In this document: in pieces, positions 53,614-62,773 of the stretch | Layout of the letters: each line of letters starts with the position of its first letter | Position numbering within the stretch: the stretch's first letter is position 1 | DNA from: JAAUTS01 sp034440395 | GTDB taxonomy: Bacteria; Verrucomicrobiota; Verrucomicrobiia; Methylacidiphilales; JAAUTS01 | DNA length: 64,000 nt | Reading direction: 5' to 3' | NCBI GenBank assembly: GCA_034440395.1 | Contig: JAWXBW010000064.1 | Coordinates: forward strand, 1-64,000 | The notes under the pieces: model-generated | Database searches by the model: none | Told to the model about the DNA's origin: nothing | The model's input: only the letters and a program-made list of their open reading frames with translations | Translations under genes and position numbers: made by a program

Positions 53614-53850
53614 ATGGTTTTATACTATATTCTCATGCTCGTATCCCTCGTAGTTTTGGGCGGCAGCGCCGTCTATGCTCTTTACTGGGCTGCTAGTCAT
53701 GGACAATTCAAAAAAATGGAGCAAAACGCCACCACTATTTTTGATAGCGACGAGCCCGTGGGCGAACCGACTGATGCCTTCCCTGGAATAGATTTAAAAA
53801 AAGAAATCGAGCATCGCGCCAAGGCCAAAGAAAAGAGTAAGAAAGTTTAG
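53614..53850 (+). CDS. ccoS: Cbb3 oxidase assembly protein CcoS-like
   Basis: A 78-residue protein with an N-terminal helix and the CcoS pattern of a membrane segment followed by AASHGQFKKMEQ and FDSDEPVG. CcoS is needed for insertion of heme b and copper into CcoN. It sits one base upstream of ccoN start, fitting that role. No CcoG, CcoH or CcoI copper-handling gene is present here. Confidence 0.75.
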   Translation: MVLYYILMLVSLVVLGGSAVYALYWAASHGQFKKMEQNATTIFDSDEPVGEPTDAFPGIDLKKEIEHRAKAKEKSKKV

Positions 53851-53851
53851 T

Positions 53852-55396
53852 ATGTCAAAAAATCTCTATGGAACACCCACGGATTCTACTGATGCCCAAG
53901 AACGCGCGTTAGTGGACGCTTCGTGCCGCATTCCCGTTTTACTATTCATTGCTAGTTCTGTCTTCTGGCTGCTTGTAGGGACGGTCTTCGGTTTAATTGC
54001 TTCCATCAAATTACATAACCCCCATTTCTTGATCGAACTACCACGATGGTTCGCTCTCTACCTCGACAAGTTTTCACCCGATGGAACAGTGGACTTTATC
54101 AACGCCATGTTGACTTTTGGTCGCGTGCGCCCTGCTCACTTAAATATCGTAGCCTACGGCTGGGCCTCGGCCTCGGCTCTCGGAGTAGCTATCTGGTTGA
54201 TGGCTCGACTTTGTCGGGCACCACTACGTTTCCCAGCCTTAGTAACGGCCGCCATGGTGTTATGGAACATTGCTATTGCCATTGGAACCATCGCTATCCT
54301 CGGCGGTAAAAGCACATCAATTGAATGGCTAGAGTTTCCAAGTTACGTCAGCATAATGCTTTTCGTTTCTTACGCCCTCATTTCCATCTGGGGCGTAAAC
54401 ATGTTCGTGCATCGTAAACCTGGACACGTTTATGTTTCTCAATGGTATATTATGGCGGCACTGTTTTGGTTTCCATGGCTTTACGGCACCGCCAATTTAT
54501 TGTTAATCTTTGCACCCATTCAAGGATCTTCCCAAGCCATTGTTAACTGGTGGTATGGACATAACGCTCTGGGCCTCTGGTTCACCCCGATTGGTTTAGC
54601 CGCTGCTTATTATTTTATCCCAAAGGTCATTGGACGCCCTGTTCATAGCTACTATCTTTCCGCTTTTGGTTTCTGGGCCTTAGCTTTATTTTATAGTTGG
54701 AATGGTGGACATCACCTTATAGGTGGGCCGCTCCCTGCGTGGCTGATTACGTCTAGCATCGTAGCCAGTTTGATGATGTTTGTGCCCGTCCTCGTGACGG
54801 CCATCAACCATCACATGACAATGAAGGGAAACTTCCACATGTTGCATTACAGCCCGACCTTACGCTTTGTCGTCTTCGGCGCTATGTCCTACACTTTAGC
54901 AAGTCTTCAAGGTAGCAGCATGGCCTTTCGTTCTTGGAACTCGTTGACCCATTTTACTCATTACACGATTGGGCATTCTCACTTAGGGTTGTATGCCTTT
55001 TTCACCATGATCATGTTTGGCTCCATCTATTACATTGTGCCTCGACTAACCCGCAGAGAGTGGCCTTCGATCACCTTGATTAAAATCCATTTCTGGGGCT
55101 CGGCTTATGGTATCATCCTTATGGTGTTGGTTCTCAGTGTAGGAGGGGTTGTGCAAGGCTGGATGATGAATAACCCGCAGATTCCCCAAAATACTTTTGA
55201 AAATATCCTTAAAATCACGAATCCTTACCTTTTCGCCCGCAGTTTATCGGGAGCCTTGCTCATGGTGGCGCACATCGCCTTCGCCCTTAACCTAACGCTT
55301 ATTCTTCTAGGCTGGGGAAAGAAAACTGGCGGCCCAACGCTCTTTAACCAACTCGAAGCTAGCGAAGAAGCTAAACCTAAGGAGTCCACACTATGA
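53852..55396 (+). CDS. ccoN: Cbb3-type cytochrome c oxidase subunit I
   Basis: A 514-residue heme-copper oxidase subunit with about 12 helices. RPAHLNIVAYGW carries the low-spin heme ligand; WWYGHNALGLWFTPIGLAA has the CuB histidine and YYFIPK the nearby cross-linked Tyr region; HFTHYTIGHSHLGLY supplies the last heme ligands. These are C-type (cbb3) features, which give high oxygen affinity. It overlaps ccoO by four bases. Confidence 0.92.
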   Translation: MSKNLYGTPTDSTDAQERALVDASCRIPVLLFIASSVFWLLVGTVFGLIASIKLHNPHFLIELPRWFALYLDKFSPDGTVDFINAMLTFGRVRPAHLNIVAYGWASASALGVAIWLMARLCRAPLRFPALVTAAMVLWNIAIAIGTIAILGGKSTSIEWLEFPSYVSIMLFVSYALISIWGVNMFVHRKPGHVYVSQWYIMAALFWFPWLYGTANLLLIFAPIQGSSQAIVNWWYGHNALGLWFTPIGLAAAYYFIPKVIGRPVHSYYLSAFGFWALALFYSWNGGHHLIGGPLPAWLITSSIVASLMMFVPVLVTAINHHMTMKGNFHMLHYSPTLRFVVFGAMSYTLASLQGSSMAFRSWNSLTHFTHYTIGHSHLGLYAFFTMIMFGSIYYIVPRLTRREWPSITLIKIHFWGSAYGIILMVLVLSVGGVVQGWMMNNPQIPQNTFENILKITNPYLFARSLSGALLMVAHIAFALNLTLILLGWGKKTGGPTLFNQLEASEEAKPKESTL

Positions 55397-56016
55397 ATAG
55401 TCTGAGAACCTTATTTATAGGCTTCACCATTACGTTCACTTTAGCATGGTTAGGTTTAGTTATTATTCCTTATTTTCAATTAGGTCAACTTGCCCCGCAA
55501 GTGGATGAAGACGCTGGCATGTCCTATCCTCTCATCCGCAGTGGATTGGCTGAACGTGGCAAACAAGTTTATCAAGCTAACGGTTGTATCTATTGTCATT
55601 CCCAGCAGGTTCGCCCAATGGATGCCGACCCTATCAAAGGCCGTGGTTGGGGACCACGCCGCACCGTGGCGCGTGACTACATTTACGATAAACCCCATCT
55701 CCTAGGCACGATGCGCACGGGACCTGATTTGACCAATATCGGCAAACGCCAACCCAGTGCAGACTGGCATCACGCCCACCTTTATGCACCTCAAAGCATG
55801 GCTGAATATTCCGTCATGCCTCCTTACCGGTACCTTTACACGGTGCAAAAAATCAAAAGTACCCCTAACCCTAAAGCCGTTAAATTAGCTAAAGGTTATC
55901 AGCCTGAAGAAGGTTACGAAGTTATTCCTACTCCTGATGCCATCGCCCTCGTGGCTTACCTTCAAAGCATGGATCGCACCTACGCATTGCCCGAAGCACC
56001 CCTACCTAAAGAATGA
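55393..56016 (+). CDS. ccoO: Cbb3-type oxidase monoheme subunit CcoO
   Basis: A 207-residue membrane-anchored cytochrome c with an N-terminal helix and the heme site CIYCHSQQVRP, followed by GWGPRRTVARDY and GTMRTGPDLTNIG, all CcoO signatures. It brings electrons to CcoN. It overlaps the following cytochrome c gene by four bases. Confidence 0.93.
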   Translation: MNSLRTLFIGFTITFTLAWLGLVIIPYFQLGQLAPQVDEDAGMSYPLIRSGLAERGKQVYQANGCIYCHSQQVRPMDADPIKGRGWGPRRTVARDYIYDKPHLLGTMRTGPDLTNIGKRQPSADWHHAHLYAPQSMAEYSVMPPYRYLYTVQKIKSTPNPKAVKLAKGYQPEEGYEVIPTPDAIALVAYLQSMDRTYALPEAPLPKE

Positions 56017-56783
56017 GCACGCACGACGAACATAATCCAGCACCGCAACACTCTGAGGATCATGATCCACAGCTGTTGGGTATTGACTACTCTGAGCAAA
56101 ATAATGTTTCTCAGATCCATGAGACGCTTTTGCGCGAAAAACCAGAGCCTTCTGACGGCATGGAACCCGTTCCTATTTTGTTGATTGCTATAATCGCTTT
56201 TGTTTTTTCCATCGGCGGTTTCTATGGTGGTAGATATTTTTCCAGCACCGATCCTATGGTCTATGATGAAAATCCTGGCTCCTCTATTGTTGCCGCAGCT
56301 AAGGCAGGTGGCCCTACTACGGAAGTGGCTCTCGATCCTATTGCTGATTTAGTTAAACTGGGAAAAAGGCAATACAGTAATAATTGTGCATCTTGCCATC
56401 AGCCCACGGGGCTGGGATTAGCTGGCCAATACCCTCCCTTAGCCGGTTCAGAATGGGTCGTAGAAGCAGAGCGTCCGTTAATCGCTATTCTCGTTCACGG
56501 TTTACAAGGCTCCGTCGATGTCAAGGGTCAAACTTACAACGGTGCCATGCCTGCATGGGGTAAGAGCATGAGCGATCGTCAGATCGCCGCTGTGCTAACC
56601 TACATTCGCCAGGAATGGGGGAACACCGCTGGCCCGATTTCGCCTGACCAGATTAAAGCGATCCGTACAGAACTAGAAGGACGCGCTAAGGAATGGTCAG
56701 AGGCCGAACTGAAAGCTTTACCTAAAGATCCTGTTCCAGGCGGATTGACTGCCGCCGCACCTGTCGCTGCAAAGAAGTCGTAA
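56013..56783 (+). CDS. Membrane-anchored monoheme cytochrome c in the ccoP position
   Basis: A 256-residue protein with a hydrophilic N-terminus of about 45 residues, one membrane helix (about 50-75) and a single heme site CASCHQPTGLGL, with an axial Met likely in GAMPAWGKSM. Classic CcoP has two hemes; this one has a single CxxCH. It probably replaces CcoP as the electron-entry subunit, taking electrons from ActE or acting between the complexes. A Pro/Ala tail ends the protein. Confidence 0.85.
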   Translation: MSTHDEHNPAPQHSEDHDPQLLGIDYSEQNNVSQIHETLLREKPEPSDGMEPVPILLIAIIAFVFSIGGFYGGRYFSSTDPMVYDENPGSSIVAAAKAGGPTTEVALDPIADLVKLGKRQYSNNCASCHQPTGLGLAGQYPPLAGSEWVVEAERPLIAILVHGLQGSVDVKGQTYNGAMPAWGKSMSDRQIAAVLTYIRQEWGNTAGPISPDQIKAIRTELEGRAKEWSEAELKALPKDPVPGGLTAAAPVAAKKS

Positions 56784-56799
56784 TTTGAGCTCAGTCATG

Positions 56800-56805
56800 T
56801 ATAAT
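56800..56805 (+). promoter_or_regulatory. Candidate -10 element before coxA
   Basis: A perfect TATAAT lies in the 59-bp gap between the cytochrome c and coxA genes, the widest gap between cco and cox. No matching -35 is seen. It could allow the aa3-type oxidase genes to be expressed apart from the cbb3 genes. Confidence 0.3.
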
Positions 56806-56842
56806 GTCGCACGAAGCGTTTTAAAATTCAAAGTATCTCATT

Positions 56843-58702
56843 ATGGAAACCAACATTAACCACTCCAACGCCCACACTTCTCACGACGATCAGGGTCACC
56901 ATGAACATCAGGAACTTAAGTTCTGGCAAAAATATATTTTCTCGGTAGATCATAAAGTCATCGGCATCCAATACGCCATCACGGCTCTCTTGTTCCTTCT
57001 CCTGGGCTTCGCCCTCATGGGTTACATGCGTTATCAACTAGCCTATCCCGACACCGCAGCGCCTTACGGTTTTGGTAAAGCCCTGACCGCCCTCGTTGGT
57101 CAAGAAATGGCTCCTGACGGTAAAATGTCGGGTGCCCTTTATAATTCTTTCGGTGCCATGCACGGCACCATCATGGTTTTCCTGGCGATTGTTCCTCTCG
57201 CTGTCGGTGCCTTCGGGAACTTCGTCGTTCCGCTGCAAGTGGGGGCAGGGGACATGGCCTTTCCCAAACTAAATGCCGCTAGCTATTGGACCTACCTACC
57301 AGGAGGCGTCATTATGTTGATCAGCTTCTTTGTGCCTGGAGGTGCCGCTAAATCAGGCTGGACTTCCTATGCCCCGCTCTCAGTAATCTCCGACCACGGC
57401 CCCGCTTTTCACCCCATAATGAATGGGCAAACTTTATGGCTCATTGGCATGACGGTGCTAATCTTTTCCTCCCTACTCGGCTCCGTCAACATGATCGTTA
57501 CGATCGTTCAGCTTCGTGCTAAAGGCCTAACTTGGATGCGTCTTCCTTACTTCGTCTGGGCTCAATTTGTTACCGCTTTCCTTTTGCTCTTAGCCTTCCC
57601 CCCCCTTCAAGCTGCAGGCGTTATGCAGTTGATGGATCGTATCGCAGGCACCAGCTTTTTCATGCCAACAGGCTTAGTCGTCAATGGTCAAATCTGGGAT
57701 CATAGTGGAGGCGGCAGCCCTCTTCTCTGGCAACATCTCTTCTGGTTCCTTGCTCACCCGGAGGTGTATGTGTTGATTCTTCCTGCTCTCGGCATCGTGG
57801 CTGAAGTTGTTTCGAATAACACCCGCAAACCCATCTGGGGCTATAAATCTATGGTTTATGCGACCTTATTTCTTGGTGTTGTCTCCTTCACGGTCTGGGC
57901 TCACCACATGTATCTCACTGGCATGGGCACCAAGGTCAGTAGTTTTTTCCAAACTACGACCATAATAATTTCCATTCCCTCCGTTATTATCCTTAGCTGC
58001 CTCGTCATATCGCTCTATGGCGGTTCCATTCGTTTTAACACCCCTATGCTCTTCGCTGTAGCCTTCATGCCTATGTTCGGACTGGGCGGTTTAACAGGTA
58101 TTCCTTTAGCCTTTAATGCCACAAATATTGTTCTGCACGATACCTACTACGTCATTGGCCACTTCCATTACATTGTGGCACCGGGCACCATCTTCGCCAT
58201 GTTCGCCGGCATCTACTATTGGTATCCGAAAGCAACGGGTCGTAAGATGAGCGAATTTCTCGGTAAACTTCATTTCTGGCCCTCACTTATTTTAATGAAC
58301 GGAATTTTCATGCCCATGTTCTTCCAAGGTTTAGCCGGCGTACACCGCCGCTGGCACACGGGTGGCGTTGTCAATGGAGAGGCTCTTTTTGAAGTAACCA
58401 AACATGCGCTGCACTGGAACTCCTTCATGTCTTGGAGTGCATGGTTACTGGCCGTAGCACAAATCCCTTTCATCATCAATTTCTTCTGGGCTTGGAAACG
58501 TGGAGAAAAAGTGGGAGACAATCCTTGGGAAGCTACCACCTTAGAATGGAATACTCCCACCCCACCGCCTCATGGTAATTTCTTGAAAGAACCCATCGTC
58601 TATCGTGGTCCTTACGAATACAGCGTTCCGGGCGAAGATAAAGATTTCACGCCATCATGGGAAGAGCCGAAGAAAAGTAAGACGGACCTAGTGAACCTTT
58701 AA
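56843..58702 (+). CDS. coxA: Cytochrome c oxidase subunit I (aa3-type)
   Basis: A 619-residue heme-copper oxidase subunit of the A type. HPEVYVLILPALG contains the CuB His, the cross-linked Tyr and the D-channel Glu; WAHHMYLTGMG gives the two further CuB histidines; HDTYYVIGHFHYIVAPG holds the heme ligands. A His-rich N-terminal stretch (HSNAHTSHDDQGHHEH) precedes the first helix. The C-terminus is about 60 residues longer than the core. It is the first of the cox genes. Confidence 0.95.
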   Translation: METNINHSNAHTSHDDQGHHEHQELKFWQKYIFSVDHKVIGIQYAITALLFLLLGFALMGYMRYQLAYPDTAAPYGFGKALTALVGQEMAPDGKMSGALYNSFGAMHGTIMVFLAIVPLAVGAFGNFVVPLQVGAGDMAFPKLNAASYWTYLPGGVIMLISFFVPGGAAKSGWTSYAPLSVISDHGPAFHPIMNGQTLWLIGMTVLIFSSLLGSVNMIVTIVQLRAKGLTWMRLPYFVWAQFVTAFLLLLAFPPLQAAGVMQLMDRIAGTSFFMPTGLVVNGQIWDHSGGGSPLLWQHLFWFLAHPEVYVLILPALGIVAEVVSNNTRKPIWGYKSMVYATLFLGVVSFTVWAHHMYLTGMGTKVSSFFQTTTIIISIPSVIILSCLVISLYGGSIRFNTPMLFAVAFMPMFGLGGLTGIPLAFNATNIVLHDTYYVIGHFHYIVAPGTIFAMFAGIYYWYPKATGRKMSEFLGKLHFWPSLILMNGIFMPMFFQGLAGVHRRWHTGGVVNGEALFEVTKHALHWNSFMSWSAWLLAVAQIPFIINFFWAWKRGEKVGDNPWEATTLEWNTPTPPPHGNFLKEPIVYRGPYEYSVPGEDKDFTPSWEEPKKSKTDLVNL

Positions 58703-58712
58703 AAATAAATTC

Positions 58713-59513
58713 ATGGACATCCCCTACACAGTTAATAATCGTCCCGACACAGGCCTCTACAATGCTAAGCTCGGCATGTGGCTCTTCCTCGCCTCGGAAG
58801 TGATGCTCTTTGGCGGCCTCTTCAGTGCCTATATCTTTCTCCGCCTCGGAGCAGATGACGGCATGTGGCCGCACCAAATCCTTGATGTTAAACCCGCCTT
58901 CATCAACACCATGATCCTTATCATTTCCAGCGTGACCATTGTCCAAAGCTGGGCCGCGGTGAAAATGGGGAACTTGAAAAAGTTTAAGCTCTACATGGGT
59001 ATGACCATTCTTCTCGCCTCCGCCTTCGTCGGTATTAAGAGCTACGAGTATTACACTAAGGTTCATCACTACGGTTTAATTACCAATACACGTATTCAAG
59101 TCACTGGTTACCTTGATCAAGATAAAACGAACGATCAAGTCGTCGCCATCATCCCTGATAAACATCAGGCCTTTGAATCGGGTAAGAAATTCATGGAAAC
59201 GAAACTGGAAGCTGGTGCCGTTTCCGCTGGACACCACGAGCCTATCCTTTTTCAACGGAGTGATCTGGTTTGGTTCTCCAACTTCATGCCTCGCTATAAC
59301 ACCTTTTTTGCTATCTATTTCACCATGACCGCCTTACACGCATTGCACGTCATCGGGGCGATTGTCGTGCTGGCCTACTTCTGGGGGCCAGGCAGTAAAA
59401 TGTTCCACACCAACCGTGCGCAATTCGCTAACCGAATCGAAGTCGTCGGTTTATTCTGGCACTTTGTTGAGCTAGTTTGGATCTTCCTCTTCCCCGTGCT
59501 TTACCTCCTTTGA
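58713..59513 (+). CDS. coxC: Cytochrome c oxidase subunit III
   Basis: A 266-residue subunit III with about five to seven helices. LGMWLFLASEVMLFGGLFSAY is the conserved first part, with the Glu in SEVM, and HALHVIGAIVVLAYFW and VGLFWHFVELVWIFLFPVLY close the protein (given in part). A soluble insert of about 90 residues (about 115-185) separates helix groups. It stabilises subunit I and proton uptake. Confidence 0.93.
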   Translation: MDIPYTVNNRPDTGLYNAKLGMWLFLASEVMLFGGLFSAYIFLRLGADDGMWPHQILDVKPAFINTMILIISSVTIVQSWAAVKMGNLKKFKLYMGMTILLASAFVGIKSYEYYTKVHHYGLITNTRIQVTGYLDQDKTNDQVVAIIPDKHQAFESGKKFMETKLEAGAVSAGHHEPILFQRSDLVWFSNFMPRYNTFFAIYFTMTALHALHVIGAIVVLAYFWGPGSKMFHTNRAQFANRIEVVGLFWHFVELVWIFLFPVLYLL

Positions 59514-59557
59514 GTAATCCGTCTTGAATTTAACCTAAATAAAACTAAACTATATCT

Positions 59558-59875
59558 ATGGCATCGACTGAAAACCCCGAGCAAATTAAACAAATTGTTA
59601 AACAACATTGGGTCATAGCCGGCTTACTGTTTACCCTCATTCTCATCTCCATCGGCATCGCCCAAATTCCTTTTGTTACATGGGCGCACATGGCCATTGG
59701 CTTAGGGATCTCCTTTGTTATGGCCAGTTTAGTGCTGTGGTTTTTTATGCATCTTTCAAATGAGCGTAAACTTATTTATCAGGTCATGGTGTTTAGCGTC
59801 ATATTTTCCATCGTCCTTGTGGCCTTATCCTTACTGGCCTACTTTGATCACTCTGGCTACAACGTAAAATACTAA
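59558..59875 (+). CDS. Cytochrome c oxidase subunit IV-like protein
   Basis: A 105-residue protein with three hydrophobic helices (about 17-36, 44-65 and 75-97), matching the small subunit IV (CoxD/CtaF-type) that follows coxC in many bacteria. WFFMHLSNERKLIYQV between the second and third helix is typical. Catalytic residues are absent, as expected. Confidence 0.8.
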   Translation: MASTENPEQIKQIVKQHWVIAGLLFTLILISIGIAQIPFVTWAHMAIGLGISFVMASLVLWFFMHLSNERKLIYQVMVFSVIFSIVLVALSLLAYFDHSGYNVKY

Positions 59876-59893
59876 TCAACTTAGGAGCCCACC

Positions 59894-60106
59894 ATGTCAC
59901 TTAAAGCTTTTCATGTTATTTTTGTCACCCTCACCACACTATTTTCTTTGGTGGGAGCACGCTGGGCCTTTCAAATTTACCAGCAAACCTCAAGCTTAGA
60001 AATGAAGGTCGTTTCCTTTAGCTCCATCGCCATTGCCGTCGCATTACTCGTTTACGGAGTCTGGTTTTATCGTAAATTAAAAACCCATCCTGCTTACCAA
60101 AACTAA
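59894..60106 (+). CDS. Small two-helix membrane protein in the cox block
   Basis: A 70-residue protein with two hydrophobic helices (about 5-24 and 39-59). I recognise no family. It starts behind TTAGGAG, a good ribosome binding site, which supports it as a real gene. Its place between the subunit IV-like gene and coxB suggests an oxidase accessory part. Confidence 0.7.
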   Translation: MSLKAFHVIFVTLTTLFSLVGARWAFQIYQQTSSLEMKVVSFSSIAIAVALLVYGVWFYRKLKTHPAYQN

Positions 60107-60113
60107 TACCCCC

Positions 60114-60383
60114 ATGAAACTCTTCTCACGCCCGTTCATTCTTGCGCTTCTCTCAGGACTTGCCTTGGCCGAAGCTCAAGCCTGCACAGTTTGCGGAGCG
60201 GAAGCGGGGCAAAAGGCTTCGGACGCCGCCAGCCTAGCCATCGGCTTCCTACTCATCATCATTCTTCTCGTCATCGGCGGAATTGGCTCCGTCGTAGCTT
60301 CCATCATGTTACGCACACGCAAACTTAACCGTGCGGCTGAACTCTCCCAAGCCTTAGAACTTAAGCCTCATTCCCCTTTATGA
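60114..60383 (+). CDS. Small membrane protein with CxxC motif in the cox block
   Basis: An 89-residue protein with a signal-like N-terminus (residues 1-22), then ACTVCGAEAGQKASDAA and a long hydrophobic helix (about 42-65) with a basic cytoplasmic tail. The CxxC lies on the outer side and could hold copper or heme-related thiols; this is inference. It overlaps coxB by four bases. Confidence 0.7.
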   Translation: MKLFSRPFILALLSGLALAEAQACTVCGAEAGQKASDAASLAIGFLLIIILLVIGGIGSVVASIMLRTRKLNRAAELSQALELKPHSPL

Positions 60384-61144
60384 TTACTACGTTCCTAGGA
60401 CTTCCTCCAGACGCCTCAGCCGAAGGATTTGTTATTGATCACTTATTAGAAATTGTTCACTGGTTCATTATTGCCCTTTTCATTGGCTGGGCGATTTTCT
60501 TTTTTTACATGCTCTGGCGTTTCCGCGCAGGTAAAAATCCCAAAGCCCAATACGCAGGCTTGAAATCTCACATGAGCACTCACGCTGAAATAGGGGTTGT
60601 TGCCATCGAAGTTCTGCTCCTACTAGGACTAGCCATTCCTATCTGGGCAGTGCAAGTTAAAGAATTCCCCACTGTTGGAGCCATTCCAGTCCACGCTATC
60701 GCCTACCAATTTGGTTGGCAGTTCCATTACCCAGGTGAAGACGGCGTCTTTGGTCGTCAAAACTTCCGTCTCACCACTGGTTCAAATCCCATCGGCCTTG
60801 ACTGGACAGATCCCGCCTCAAAAGACGATGTAGTGGTCATGAATACCATGAAAGCTCCTTTGAATAAAAAACTCGCCATTCGCGTCACCTCTAAGGATGT
60901 AATCCATAATTTTTCCGCTCCCAGCTTTCGCGTCTCCAAGGACGCTATTCCTGGCATCATGAATCCCATTTGGTTTACCCCTATCAGATTAGGGGAATAC
61001 GATATCATCTGTGGGCAGCTCTGTGGCTCGGGTCATGGCGTTATGAAAGGCACGGTCGAGGTTATCAACCAAGAAGATTTTGACGCCTTCATCAAGGCCA
61101 CTAAGTCCGCACCCGCAGAGGCGCAACTCTCATCGATACCTTGA
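60380..61144 (+). CDS. coxB: Cytochrome c oxidase subunit II
   Basis: A 254-residue subunit with two membrane helices (about 25-50 and 75-95) and a C-terminal cupredoxin domain. The CuA ligands are in CGQLCGSGHGVM (two Cys, His, Met) with the other His in KDVIHNFSAP; the aromatic YQFGWQFHYPGED is the electron-entry region. No heme c domain is attached, so it is aa3 and not caa3. The gene is unusually placed after the small subunits, four genes downstream of coxA. Confidence 0.94.
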   Translation: MITTFLGLPPDASAEGFVIDHLLEIVHWFIIALFIGWAIFFFYMLWRFRAGKNPKAQYAGLKSHMSTHAEIGVVAIEVLLLLGLAIPIWAVQVKEFPTVGAIPVHAIAYQFGWQFHYPGEDGVFGRQNFRLTTGSNPIGLDWTDPASKDDVVVMNTMKAPLNKKLAIRVTSKDVIHNFSAPSFRVSKDAIPGIMNPIWFTPIRLGEYDIICGQLCGSGHGVMKGTVEVINQEDFDAFIKATKSAPAEAQLSSIP

Positions 61145-62193
61145 GCACAACGGCATCTTCCCAAAAACAAATAGGCTATTGGCTCGTAGCCGTAGCCCTT
61201 TCTATTTGGTTAATGGTTATCATCGGTGGTACCACCCGTCTGACAGGCTCAGGTCTCTCCATTACGGAATGGAAGCCTATCATGGGAATTTTACCTCCTA
61301 TGAATGGAGAGCATTGGGATGAAGCCCTGCAAAAGTATCGAGCTACCCCACAATTTCGCATTTCAAATCCAGACATAACTCTGGATGAATTTAAAGTCAT
61401 CTTCTTTTGGGAATACATCCACCGCCTCTGGGGTCGCTTGATTGGCTTACTCTTTGCCCTTCCCTTGATTTATTTCACCCTGACCCGACAACTCACCCGG
61501 TCCCTAGCCGCAAAACTTTTCTTAATCCTAATCCTAGGTGGGGCTCAAGGTTTTCTTGGTTGGTTCATGGTCATGAGCGGACTCGTTGACCGACCTTCGG
61601 TCAGTCCCTACCGCCTCACCGCACATCTCTTGCTAGCCCTAGCACTCTTCAGCGCTGTCCTTTGGTTAGCTTGCGATCAACTTTGTAGAGAAATTAAATT
61701 GAAGCATAAGCCCGCCTCGTGGTTAAAAATAGCGTTACCAGCCTTGCTTGTGCTGCTTTGTTTGCAAATAGCTTGGGGCGGATTCATGGCTGGCGGAAAA
61801 ATGGCCATGAGCTATCCCAGCTTCCCTGACTTTAACGGGCAATGGCTCCCCTCAGGACTTTTTCAATTCAACTCCTTTTGGAGACATATCTGCGAGCAGG
61901 CTGCCGCTGTTCACCTTATCCACCGCACACTAGGAACCTTACTTGTTCTAGGAATACTTGTGCTCTGGTGGAAAACCCGCCACTACGCTTGGACAGGTTT
62001 GCTCGGTTGGGCCCGTCAGGCTCTTGTGGTCTGCGTTATTGTGCAATTTCTCCTAGGAGTTATGACGGTCTTGCAATCTATCGGCCATATCCCCATCTTC
62101 TGGGGTGTCGCCCACCAAGGTACTGCGGTGGCCTTGCTCGGCAGCTTCCTCATCCTCTGGCATCAAATAGCTACAGCTGCGGCGCAGAAGTGA
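61141..62193 (+). CDS. ctaA: Heme A synthase
   Basis: A 350-residue eight-helix protein that oxidises heme O to heme A for the aa3 oxidase. IGGTTRLTGSGLSITEWKPI is the family signature, with FFWEYIHRLWGRLIGL and VHLIHRTLGTLLVLG carrying conserved His residues, and GVAHQGTAVALLG the last. The start is TTG overlapping the coxB stop. The partner ctaB (heme O synthase) is not in this window. Confidence 0.94.
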   Translation: MSTTASSQKQIGYWLVAVALSIWLMVIIGGTTRLTGSGLSITEWKPIMGILPPMNGEHWDEALQKYRATPQFRISNPDITLDEFKVIFFWEYIHRLWGRLIGLLFALPLIYFTLTRQLTRSLAAKLFLILILGGAQGFLGWFMVMSGLVDRPSVSPYRLTAHLLLALALFSAVLWLACDQLCREIKLKHKPASWLKIALPALLVLLCLQIAWGGFMAGGKMAMSYPSFPDFNGQWLPSGLFQFNSFWRHICEQAAAVHLIHRTLGTLLVLGILVLWWKTRHYAWTGLLGWARQALVVCVIVQFLLGVMTVLQSIGHIPIFWGVAHQGTAVALLGSFLILWHQIATAAAQK

Positions 62194-62773
62194 GCTTACG
62201 ATTTTTAGTTTAAAGTTCCTCGGTTCATACCCTTAAGCTCCATTCTTTCCTTAGATCCTTATCCCTATTATTCCTGTCTGCCTAGAAAGGCAACACGCTA
62301 AGGGGTTATAGTAAATAAGGCTTTAAACACGACCCCTTTAATAGGTGTATGAGCCTTCGTGTGCGGAGTGATTAGATCCAGTGCATCGTATGCGTAGTCC
62401 TTCAGAAAAGGTTTGACTCGTGAATATCAATTTAATTTCATATAATAATTAATAATTCCAAACATAAAAACGTCGAGATTTGATCCGCTTCAGGTGGATT
62501 AACTCTATTGATCACGTTTCCCCAATTATTCACAACACTTAGATCCAAGGACTGACCCCGAGCTCTGACACTTCTTAGTAGATAGAACAGCCCGTCCCGA
62601 GGGGATTGACTGATTGTTCAGATTATGTAAATTGCAAACCATGAATCATCAACATGACCATCCTTTGAAGGATGTTGAATCTGAGCTTAACGACAATCTG
62701 TGTAGGTTGTTGGTGAGCGAGACGAACCTTTGAACGATACTACACAGTTCAGCACTAAGAAACAATCCGTATT
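62194..62773. other. Non-coding stretch between ctaA and the beta-propeller-like gene
   Basis: 580 bp with no supported gene. A small hairpin-like CATCCTT-TG-AAGGATG lies near 62660, and CCAAGGACTGACCCC at 62545-62559 resembles sequence often seen beside REP-type transposases, but no element ends could be defined. The stretch looks like a boundary between the respiratory block and a compositionally different gene. Confidence 0.4.

Noticed and set aside
62545..62559. REP-type transposase-associated repeat
   Set aside because: Only one copy of the motif was seen and no transposase or paired repeat could be found.
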